A stretch of DNA of 64,000 bases from Echiichthys vipera. Its lineage: Eukaryota > Chordata > Actinopteri > Perciformes > Trachinidae. A model generated the notes under the pieces. The model was not told where the DNA came from and did no database searches. It saw nothing but the letters and a program-made list of their open reading frames with translations. Positions 1-11,800 of the stretch are shown in pieces. The stretch covers positions 20,800,486 to 20,864,485 of the forward strand of contig OY829652.1 in assembly GCA_963691815.1 (NCBI GenBank). Direction: 5' to 3'. The translations under genes were made by a program, and so were the position numbers. Positions within the stretch are counted from its first letter, which is position 1. Each line of letters begins with the position of its first letter.

Positions 1-175
1 GTAAATAGTTATTCGGTAAGTGGGAAATTGGCGGAATTTACAATGCTCAATGCATCTAGGTGCATGTATTTGCATGATAAAAGCTTCTGTTATCATCATT
101 AGGTAAATTAGGATGGAATACACTGTCAGCTAAAGGACAACCTCAGTGCCTAACTTGCATTTAAAACATACATCA
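1..175. repeat. diverged direct repeat, copy 1
   Basis: The stretch TTTGCATGATAAAAGCTTCT near 70-90 and its flanks recur at 2040-2060 with about 85-90% identity over ~100 bp. In copy 2 the AAATAGTTAnTCnnTAAGTGGGAAA motif follows the shared block; here it precedes it. That fits a tandem array with a ~2-kb period cut by the window edge. Confidence 0.55.
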
Positions 176-775
176 CGTAAATAATGTGTTATTGCTGCTG
201 AGACCTACTCATGCTTCACACTCTTATAAAAACTGAACACAATAATGAGTTGTTCTGCCCGCTAACAAATAACACATTTTTCATCTTGGACATATATTGT
301 CTCTGATAGTCCCTTGTCAAGACCAATTTGGGTTTATTACTTTACAGAAATAAATTTGTAGATCTGTACACAAATGTACGTGCTGTAATGTGCTTCAGTA
401 CGACTGACTTTAATTGGAAATGCAGACTGCGATTTCAACCCAATCTAAGTGATCGCAGAGGAACTGCTTTTCTGAGGTAATGCAGTTTCTTGGTTACATC
501 AAGCTAATCATCAATATTATTATTATTATTATTATTCCACTTAGAGCTCTAGGAAAGGCTGAACCCATCATCACATAAAGATAAAAAACTGTTTCACAAA
601 GCCAGTGCTGACACAAAAACAAGATTTAATTGCCATGCATGCAGAAATCACTTGTAAAATTTTAATAATAAGTTACGACACCCTTTAGTTCACTTAATGG
701 GGATATGACGTCTTAGCTGCAGTAGCATTACTGATACACCAAAAAATGTATGAAGGTATGTGAAAGGGTTGTTAC
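1..775 (-). other. mical3 intron after exon 41 (partial)
   Basis: No exon found. It holds an (ATT)n run at 513-537. Its first ~175 bases resemble 2012-2190. Confidence 0.6.
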
Positions 776-869
776 CTGCTTCTCCTCTCAAAGCTTTCTC
801 CACAGCTACACCCCTCTCTTCCAGCTGCCTTTGTTTCTCCTCCACCTGCTCCAACTGTCTCTGGATGAT
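776..869 (-). CDS. mical3: mical3 coding exon 41 (bMERB, last exon in window)
   Basis: 94 nt, phase 0 to 1: IIQRQLEQVEEKQRQLEERG, VAVEKALRGEA. Donor GCAG|GTAACA. The rest of the bMERB domain and the stop codon are expected left of position 1. Confidence 0.96.
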
Positions 870-3800
870 CTGGACAAGCAGGTTAGAGAGCCGCGTTATT
901 AATGAAATGCATAAACACAGTACATTACTACCAACTTGAGTTATCTTACATGGGAGAACAGCACAATTAGAAAGGCATCATCACATTCATTTGCAAATTT
1001 GTATAAGTCTGGAACCTTTCAGTTAATTTAGGGGCATTATCAATAGTGCAGACCAAATTGCGTCTGGATGTGATTAGATAGACCTACAACTAAGCCAACC
1101 AGAGCTACAAAACGTGACCTACAACAGTAGCGCTGAGCGACATGTGCAAAACGGGGCGGTGCTTGGTCCGTTTTAAAGCAGGAAAACAATGGTGCTGTGG
1201 CCAGGTCACAAACTTTCTCATATTACAGCTAAACAGTACACTAAAATGTCTTTCTGAAAACAGGCGAGAAAATAGGCAATACAGTAACAGAATCTGGATT
1301 CATATTTGATCAGCGCTGCCTAGTTTCACAGTTTGATCTGAGTTTTGTGAGCCTGGTGAAGTGCACCCATAGAACGGCAGTTACCTTCAGTAACTAACTA
1401 CATCCTAGCATGACGCTCATCATCATGAGATTAATAGTTATGATTGGCTTCCCAAGAATCTGGCCGGCTAGAAATGTGTCTGAACGGGAAAGGGGACAAG
1501 AGTAACTGCTAGAGCAAATGAAACATGAGCTTGGCAGATTCATCCGGTTTTACAGGGTACAGAATAAAAACATTTACCATTAGTTACAAGTGGTTGGTGC
1601 CACAAGTTTCTAAGGGAGGAGGCTGCAGAGGTGACCTCTAAAATGGTTTACCCTTATGTATCAAAGAACAGCAGGAGCACCGCTAATTTGCACTGTATTG
1701 ATGTGTAGTACATGAGCGGTTCTGAGGATTTTGCCAAAAAATACATTTTCATAGTTCTCCACTCTTTGGCTCACACCACACTCATGCTTGTTACGGCAGT
1801 GAACCCCATTCACTGCCATTAACTGATTGTATGCAGCTTGGATTGATGATTGGGGACAAGTTATGAACGTGCAAAGATCAACATGTTGGATTTTGAAAAA
1901 TGTTGCCATACGTCACTACAGATGGAGCCTACATAACAGTGTCACATGTCATTAATAAAAGGGAAAAAGGAAACGGTTGTTCAGTGAGTGTGAAAATTGA
2001 ATTGAATTTAAAATACTCAAAGCATCTACGTGCATGCATTTGCATGATAAAAGCTTCTGTTATAATCATTAAGTAAATTAGGACGGAATAGACTGTCAAC
2101 TCTATAAAGGACAACCTCAAACAATGAGCTGGAGGTATGCTGATGGGAAAATTAAATAGTTAATCACTAAGTGGGAAAATGGCCAAAAACGCGACTTGCC
2201 TTTTGTTTCCCCACATTTAGTGGTATATAATACACAGTAGTTGTATGACATGCGGTCCAATTACTTATCTAATTAACTGCCTCTGTCAGTGCTGAACTTT
2301 ATCAGCGCCATGCAGCAAGACGAGCTAAACAAGGAGTGTGGTTTGGGCTCTGCAAAGAGCCACTAAAAGGAAGCAAAATTTAGGCCAGCTGACCACAGCT
2401 CCAGGAGCAGAGACTTTAGCTGTGGCTTAGTGCTGAGTCAGTGGACTGGAAGCCTGACTGCAGAGTTACAACATCAATCACAGTAAATTTCCTAAGGAAA
2501 GGATGAATTTTGGCCACAGTCCAAGAGGGTTGAGTCACAGTAGAGTGACCATATGGTATGTAAAAAGCAACCAAAAAATAAGAGAAAAACATAGTAACAG
2601 TGACAAATAGCCTATCTCTAGTATATCACTAACACTACAGACATGGAAATAACCCACTTCATTTATAAATTGTTAGACGTGCATGATATGAATATTATAG
2701 TTTGATGAAAAACACCACCGTCTAAGTGTTTGCAGGAGCTAGGCAGCACATAAAAACCATAAGTAAATCAACGTAACAGAATTAAAAGCCTACTTAATTC
2801 AACCTGACGTCAGAGAAACACTGCAGCCATGATCCTGCAACCGAACGAGCACCTTTGTGAGTCTGCACATAAGCACAAAAGTGCCTAGAGCTAAATGCTT
2901 ACATCAGCATTCCAACAACCTTACAGTGACAATGCTGATCTAAAGTTATGATGTTCACCATCTTAGTTAAGAATGTTAGCATGCTAACATCTGCTAATCA
3001 ACACTAAACACAAAGTATAGTTGAAGCTAATGGGGATGTCAAGTATTTCGTTGTAAACCCAATTGGACAAAGAAAAGGACGTTGATCACCAGAATTATTA
3101 CAGTCAATAAGGAGGGCATGAATTTCAGTGACAAATTTCATGGCAATCCATTCAACAGTCACAGAGAGATTTCACCCACAAATGTCCACCTCACAGTGGA
3201 GATTGAGGAAAAGTCAGAGGTCAGTTACCTGCGCTCTGTGCAGCCTCTTGAGTTCCTCCTGCTTGGCTTGTCGTCGTGCAGCTTTCTGGACCCTTCGTGT
3301 CAGTTTGGCATTCAGCTCTTCCTCTGTGTAGGTTTTCTGGTGTAATAACAAAAACATGGGTCAGGGAAGTCTCGCTCATAAGCTGCTAATTCGTGGAGTA
3401 GACTCCATGGGGCCCTGGTCCTTCAGAAAGACTGAACAGGAGAGGAGGGGAAAACCCTGATTAGATATTGTAGAAGGTGAGGGATAACAATGACTAGTAC
3501 AATGTAATCTAGCTATGGACATTTAAAACTTCACTCCACAGTATCTACACACTATACACCATCTACATGCTTTTCTAGGCCTATAAAATTCAGTCTCAAG
3601 GTATGGCAACATAAATATGAGTACTCAATTTGATTTTTTGCCCTTATTTTTTATTATCATTCACTGGGTTTTATTTTCCATTTTGTTATGCATTCTACAT
3701 ACTCTTATTTTACCATCATCATTTCCATTAAGGCATTTTACTTTTATGTTTATTCTCTGTCTATTTTCCCTTATTATAAAGTATTTTCTGCTTCATTTGT

Positions 3801-6800
3801 TGTATGAAAGGTGCTATGCACGTAAAAATATTTCTTCTTATTATTATTTTATTAGTATCATCAAACAACACAATCTGACACATATGTCATCTTCACGGCA
3901 GCTTTTTTGTAACACATTTGTAATCCTTCTAATTAGAAAACCTTAGGTAATATTGTATATAATACAGTGAATAAGCAGGGAGTCCTTCCCCTATTAGCTC
4001 ACTGGAGGACAAGAAGCTGGCATGAATAAGGAGAAAGAGAAAATATAGCACTGAAGGAAAATGTCAAAGTTATTCCAGTATCTAGACTGAAGTAAAAACA
4101 GTGCCACAGTGACAGAGAGGCAGGTTAATGTCATACCAGCCAGAGAGAAACAGCCCCTGATATCAAGAGATGCAGAGGTATCATTGTGACCATAAAAGTG
4201 AGCGAGTGGATATCCAGGAGTGAGTGTCCAACTGTCACATGCATCGAGGGAGGACAGTTAGTTTTAGGCCAGATGCACATGAAGTGTTATGAAAGTAAAC
4301 TGGCACATGCGCTGAGGGGTGGGGGTTGGGGGGCGGTGGTGTTGGGATATCAATGGGAACACATGTAATACTACCTTTGTGGCGTATGATCTCTTGAACG
4401 CCAGTGCGTGAGGGACATAAACAGACTTTGGGAAGACAAAACAAAAAAGGGAGGAAACAAACATGATACAGATGAGATGATTAAATGGGTTAATGTTAAA
4501 TTGGTCAAAATAAAATAAAACAAAAAAAGTAAAATATTTAGCTGGTATACTCAACACAGGCAATGTTAATGTCGCCACCAACACAAAAACATGGCAAGGT
4601 GCAGCGACATTTAATACATCTATTAGAAATGAGATGAACAATTCATCAATCAACGTAAGAAAACAATTTCCCAGACTCTAAGACCAAGGGTTTTAGCAAC
4701 CAGTCATACCATAAAGCAGTAAGACTACAGACTACAATAATCTCTACAATAATGCATCTAATACACTCACAGATCTGGAAAACTATAGACACCACAACAG
4801 TCACTAGAGACTAGTCTAACTGATTCCTGTGGGCTCTTATTGAATTAGGCACAGCCTGGCAGGCATGATGCCAGGCTTTTACCTCCTGGAACTGGAGCTG
4901 CATAAAGTGCAAGTTCAGATTAATGACTGAAAAATAAATATATATAAATTCTTCATATATGTTCCGTTAAATTGAATAAAAGGAAATGGGAGCTTGTCTG
5001 TTTTTTGTTTGTTTATGGGTTTACAATGGTTAATGAATTTGTGCCTCTGGCCCTGAACTTGACTGTATCTATCTAACACACACATACATACACGGAGACA
5101 GACTGAGCAGCAGTTGAATTTCAGCCTAACATAATAAATGCAAATGAATTCCAATAAATGAAGCCGTATGATAGAAATGTGGGTATCCTGCAGAGTACTA
5201 ATATGCCACCTGCATATTTAATGCATCAAGTCTTTTGAAGAATTTACTAATTAAGTAATTTTTGAAAATGGGTATCATTATGATGTGCATTTAGCATGTC
5301 ATATTGTGGTGCTGAAGATCATAAATATATGTGTTTTTTTATCATGATTTGGTTGCATGATTTGCCCTCTCTCACCATAGAGTAAAAATGTAAACACTTT
5401 ATCCTAACACTACTTTAAAAAAGGGAATGAATAAAGTATTAAATATTAATATGAGGTTAGTCCAAAAGCCAAATGCAAGCCTTGTGGAATTAATCTTAGT
5501 CGAATATTATTTATATTTACCCATTTACAAAATTATGTTTTGATGAAATTCAAAATCAAGTCACCGCCTTCTGCACAATACCTCCTCGTCGCCTTTCTCC
5601 TTTTCTCGATCAATCTCTTTTTCCCGCTCTCTTTCTTTATGCCTCTCTTTCACCCTCTTTCTTTCCTTTAACACCCTCCTTCTCTCCTTCTCCAGTTTCT
5701 CCTCCTTAATCGGTTCCTTCTGCATGCCTGATACTAGGTCAAAGATGTCCATGTGCTGCTGCTGGGAGTGGAAGAAATTATTTAAAGGAAGAAAAACAGA
5801 AATGGATGCAATGGATTGTGGTGTCTAGCCTCGCTAAGCCTGTTCACAGATGTTGTTTCGTTCACTTAGGTCTGGAAAGGCTAAACAGGCATACCTGGCG
5901 GGGTTAGACATGCTTGTGTTGTTGTGCTTTACACCTAACTAGATGAATACGCCACCTGCTTGATACACGCTGGTGTTTGCTTTCAATTTTTAAACTCCAA
6001 AAAAATGTCTGGTTTTGCCCAAATTATCCACCAAAATCAGCCCCTGAATAAATCAGATTTGACGATTTATCTACAAAACCAAAATGCTGCTGCTCAAAAC
6101 TCTCCAGAGGTGGTGAGTCACTTCCTCATTTAAACCACTCCCTGGAGTTTAACTGGTCCGGCTCTAAACAGCTGGTCTCCGCTGCTTGTCGCCAGATGTT
6201 TTGCAGACTGAAATGTCTGGCTTCGCAAGGCAATACGTGTCTAACTACCTCATGGTGAATATGTGGCATGTCATACTGCGTCTATTGTTACTCACATCTG
6301 CCTTTGACCTCTGGGAGGACCTCTCCAGAACATCATCACAAGACAGGTCTGAGTCCTCAGAGAAGCTCAAGTTTCTGCGGGATTTCAAGTCTGTAACAAA
6401 CGATATGCAAAGACTGTTTTTTTTTTTCTTCTTTTCTAAAAATTGAACAAACAAGTATCGCATTCAAAAAACAGGATGTCTTTCTTACCTGATGATTTCC
6501 CAAGAGGGGAGGTTTTCTTCTTCCCAGAGTCCTGAGTGGTGGAACTTGAGGACGGCGTGCTCGGACATGATTTATCATCCTTCTTCTTTTTGTCCTTCTT
6601 GTACCCTGAGAAGACAGCCTTCCAGAGTGACTTGTGTTTGGGCGGTGTCTCGTCTGTGCCAGAGAGCCTGCTGCTGTCGTTCTTGGCTTTTTTCTCTTTC
6701 TTATTCTTGCGCGGTGAGAAGAGGGAACTCCGTTTCTTGCTCTTACTCACAGAGGAGCCGTCCGATGAAGCCACCGAGCTGTCCAGACTCTTGTTGCTGC

Positions 6801-8792
6801 TGAAGAAGCGCTCAGGTATAGTCTCTGCCTTCTTCGACTCCAGAGCTTTCACGGCCGATGTCTTAGGAGATCCAGCTGACTTTTTACTTTTTCCTGCAGC
6901 ATCAGGGGTCGCGCTCCAGGCCACTTTAGGTGAAGCACCCTTGTCTGTCTCAGATTCTTTCATTTTGTTTAGCTGCTTGGCCATGGCTTCTTTTAGAGCG
7001 TGGCTCTTGACAGACTTTTCTCTGGCCTTCATTCGCTCCTCAGCGATCTCCTTGGCCTCTGGGGAGAATTGAGTTGCCCTCTGGGTCTTGGAGGCTTGGT
7101 TGACAGGGATATTGGGTTTACCATTTTCCATTGCTAGAGCCAGATGCAGGGGGGGTCTGTCCCTGCTGGGCTTGCTGGTGGGTGGAGTGTAGTACCTGTT
7201 CATGCTCCTGTCTGGTGTCCGCTCATCAAAGCTCTCCTCCACGTCATCAGCAAACGGAATCTCCTCCACAGTCTCGACAAACGACTTCCTAATCTCCTGC
7301 GGTCGTGGCTTCTTCTTCTCCCTCATGACTACCACTGGAGTTGTTTCTGAATCTGGCTGAGGTGAGGAGACTTTCCTGGGTGCAGGTTTGGGTGCAGACA
7401 CGGGGCTCAGCTGGGTTCTCGGTGCAGGAACAGGACTCTTGGTTTTTGATGGCTCTTTGGCATGCTCTGGTGGAGGTTTTTCTGTCCCGTTGCTCCAGGA
7501 TACCTGGTGTCTCTGCTGCCTGAACACGGCTGGAGACTGATTAGCAGGCACAGGTGGTGGTGGGCTTGAGGGAGGGGTGAGCATGGTGGAATCAGACGTG
7601 TTGTAGCTGTCACTGTTGGCTGTCTGGCTCGTGGCCATACTTCCGTTCAAACCCAAGCCAGAGCTGCTGCTGAGGTCTCTCTTGTCAGAGCCATTACTCT
7701 TGGGCTCCGCAGGAGCAATGGGGGTAATGACCTGCCCCTCAAGAGTGATGTTGAGTCTGCGAATGACAGCACGGCCAGTAAAGGCAGGCTTCTGTTCCTC
7801 CGGCACATCAGGAGACTGTGTCTTGAAAGGGGTGGTGTCCTGCTCCGGCGCCATGACAACACTCTTCTCTAAGATTTTACTACTGCGGTCTAAAGGAGTC
7901 AAGCCAAGACTCTTCCTGATCTCAGCACTCTTTAACCAGAATTCCTCAATGATATCAGTCTTTTTAGATGGAGTTTCCTCTGTTGAGGAATCTACAGAAT
8001 TTAAGGGCTCAGGCGTGCTCCTGTCGGTTTTGGTCATGGGTGTAGAAGTGACACCGGGGACAGGCTGAGTCCTGACAGGAGAGTCCGAGGTGAGGGGTGA
8101 CGAGGGTTCTTGGCAGGGCAAAGGCTGAGCACAGATTGGGGAGAGGGGGTTGCCTGTGAGTGGGCAAATAGAGCGTTGTGGGTAGACAGGAGATTTTGGT
8201 GTGCAAGTCTCTGGTAGAGGGGTGGGCTGAGAGCAGATTGGGGAGCCAACAGGTGACTTGACAGGGGATCTGATGGGTGATCTGGCAGGTGACTCGATGG
8301 CTGGTGATGATTTGGTGAGTGAAATGGGGGAGGACGCAGGCACAATGACAGGGGAAGCAGCAGAAGCAAGAGTAGGAGAAAAAACTGGAGAGGGATCCTG
8401 AACTATAGCAGGGGAAGGGCACAGTGGGCTCTTGGTGGCTGGGGAGGGAGATGGAGTTGGAGTCTCAGCATTCTTTTCCTCAAGTATGAACGGTTCTGGG
8501 AAAAAGCGGGTGCCAGGAGACATCACCAGCGTTATCTAGAATAGAAAGAGAGAAGATCAGGATTTAGTCAAAACTAATATTACATGATTTCAATTTGATC
8601 AGTGTGGAATTCAATTACAAAATAAAGGCTTTATTGGCATGAACATTTAAAAAGAAAATAATTTTGCCAGTACTTTGATACTGTACATCAAAGTACAGAA
8701 AATACAGCAAATAGCCAAAGAACAATAAAATACACTAAATAACATAGCTAAATGTTGATATGTGAATCCAGGGTATGTGTAGATATAACTCT

Positions 8793-8889
<97 letters not shown>

Positions 8890-11800
8890 TATTTGTACCA
8901 TTTATATTTTAAAACACATTCACTTTTAATTATGTATCCCTCAGATTGTGACATGCAGTCAAAAAATTGTCAAAGCATCAAATATTTTGCCAACATACAA
9001 AAACATAAACATTGAACATAATCACAACTCTCACCTGTGAGTCAGGCTCTGGAGATAGTTTGAGAGGGGAAAAAACAACGTGTTCTTTTTGAAAGGGGCT
9101 GACGCTGGATGGTTCTGAAAACACACACGGCAAAAGTGTTTTTTATTCAAGTAGAAATATTTCAGAATGATCAACTTAGAGGAATTATCATTAGGGACAT
9201 GTACCAGTACTTGAGGCCATTCTCAGACTTTCTGATTGCTTGTCTTCCTCAGGGAGCACTTCGGTACACTCCGACTGATGCAAACGAGCCTCCGCTTCTG
9301 CATCTGAAGGGATGTCATCTGGAATTTAACAATTTGAAATATTAAACTGTTTCACAGCTTTATACTGTTAAATATCAATGTAATTTAATTTTAACAAAGC
9401 ATAGTTCTTTGTGAATTGATGGATTCATTATTATCATTTGTATATTTTGACTGCTCACCCTGATCCATCTCTGTACCGGGTTCTATATCTATATCTGGAC
9501 TGTCTGCTTCTGCTTCCGGGTCTTCATCCTCACAGGGCTCTGGTATGACAAGCAAATGTCAAAAAGTCAACTCGGTGACGCATTCTCTCTTCAGACAATA
9601 ACAGAGCCAGAACCCTTTTGAACTTCCTAACCTTAACCAAACTTTTCTCAGAAATACTCGCTTCAGGCTAAATATTTATAAAAAAAGAAGATAAAGGGAG
9701 AAAAAGAGCACCAGAGTTCAAAGATTGCTTAATGAAAACAATCTATCAAAACCAGTTTGAAGAGTGGAGCTCAGTTATAGGGAAATAATAAAGGTTGAAA
9801 AAGGATGAAAGGCTTCAAAACCAAAATCCTTTTTTTCCTTTCTTCTGGGGACAGCTTTAAGGAAAGTTATCGGGTAAGAAAATCAAAACATTAGTTCTGC
9901 GACCAAATACAAAAATCACACAAAGTCAATATGAACAAAGGTTGTGCACAGAGCAGCATTAGTAAATAGATACATGCAGCTATCCATTTTTAACAGACGA
10001 CATTTAAACCAAGCAAAAGCATAACCAAAATGTTAGTTGCATTGGTTAAGTGACGAGCAATAATCCCTCATTTAAACTAAATCTGGTGGAATAGATTTGT
10101 TTCTAAGAAAAACTAAAAGGGAGAAATGACCTACAAAAGTTTATTGATGCAGTTTTAGAAAATTACAACAAATAACTATAATTTCTGCTAAATGCATTAG
10201 GCCTTTGTCCATGTGGGTGCAGAGGCACATACTGAAAGAACATAGGCTTCTAGCCTGTCTGAGCACAAGGAGATCTTTACTAAGCTTTTAAACTAGACTG
10301 ACTAAAGTGCTGCCTTTGAATCCAAATATATGTGCAAGACTCATTATATTCAGTCAAGCTATTAAAAAGGTTGATAACATACTTCAACAGCCTTATTATC
10401 TGAACTTTGCACAATTACAAGTGCTTTTTATGGGTAAGTGCATAACTGTAATAACAGTAATAACAGATTTCAAGTGAAATAATTCACACACTACCCATCA
10501 GGGCAGGAAACACTGTGATGTTAATTGTTCCCAAGCCTTGGGGGCTGGTCACTCTCTCGAAAAAAAAACCCATTACATTACAGTGTAATATGCTATGTGA
10601 GTAAAGAGAAAATACATATTTTAGGAGTTTGAAGGGTAGGATGAGAGGCTGGAAAGTGGAATCTGAACCCAAGAGAGCAGAACTCTTGAGAGTGACAGCC
10701 TTGCAGCATGCATGCTTGTGAGTTTATTGGTCTCTGTACTGTATGCTTTTTGCATGCTCCAGGAAAAGGCCAGCTGATAGAGAGATAGAGTACGAGTCTA
10801 AGACGGGATGTCATTATCCCTTTTAAGTCTGTGCTACCTCCAGACATGGACTCCAACCAGACTCTCACTGCCTCGTGTCGGGCGGATGTGTGGGCAGGGG
10901 CTACGTTCAAACCAGATGATACAGAACAACGAGGGATAGATGGCAGGGAAATAACAGTAAAGTAATTAGACACATGAGAAAGAACATAGCGGAACACAAA
11001 AGAACAAAGCGAAACAAAATCAAAAGAATTGACAAGGGAGGTTATGTGGTGCACTGGGATGTGGTTGAAGAATATAACGTTCTTCCCACCGACTCTGAAT
11101 GGCAAATTAAAAAGATTGAACACAAAATTACACATTCGAAGAAAAAAAAAAAGCAGTGACAAAAACTTACAAAATAAGAGATGATTATAAACAACAGGGA
11201 TGTTAGTAGAGGAAGGTGGCTCCTCCTGTTGCGGACACGGACATACAAAACAGAACAGCAGCAGCCACACTTGTAAAACGAGACACTCTGATCCTTAACC
11301 CTGGGAGGCCCACAGCTTGGTGGCAGGTGTTCAGCTCCTCTGGGTGGGTTACCTGTGGAGGAGGGCTGGGTGAGCTCAGAGGGTTGGGAGGCTGAGGCTA
11401 GCTGGCCCTCTTTGTCTCCCTCAGAGTCCAGGGGTTTTCTCACCAAACCTGGAATGGCCTGGGGATCCACAGGCTGCAGGATTTGTTGGATCTGTAGGTT
11501 CCTGGCTAAAATGAGTGTGTCAGCGTACGGTGTATTGTTTTTGTATGTTTTTTTGGTGTTGTGTGTGAACCAAGAAATCAGAGACAGATTGGATGAAAGC
11601 AGTAGGAAGTAAAGGGGAGGAGGGAAAAGACAGGAGACAAATGAAAGAGAGAAGGCAGACAGACAGTTAGAATTCAGAAGTAGCAAAACAAATATCATCA
11701 GAAAGGCCAGGTAGAGGGAGGCAGCATGCACTAGACTGCAACAAAAAAAGTCAAACCATAAATGTAAGCTTCAAAGATATGAGATAAAAGAAAAAAATCA

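Noticed and set aside
6492..8068. Plus-strand open frames opposite the giant exon (e.g. 6536-7072, 7616-8068)
   Set aside because: They are antisense shadows of exon 36, which has the conserved protein, splice sites and phase.
10593..11731. Two frames of about 225 codons on the minus strand
   Set aside because: They read through introns. Only the parts at 10838-10900 and 11353-11505 have splice sites and belong to mical3.
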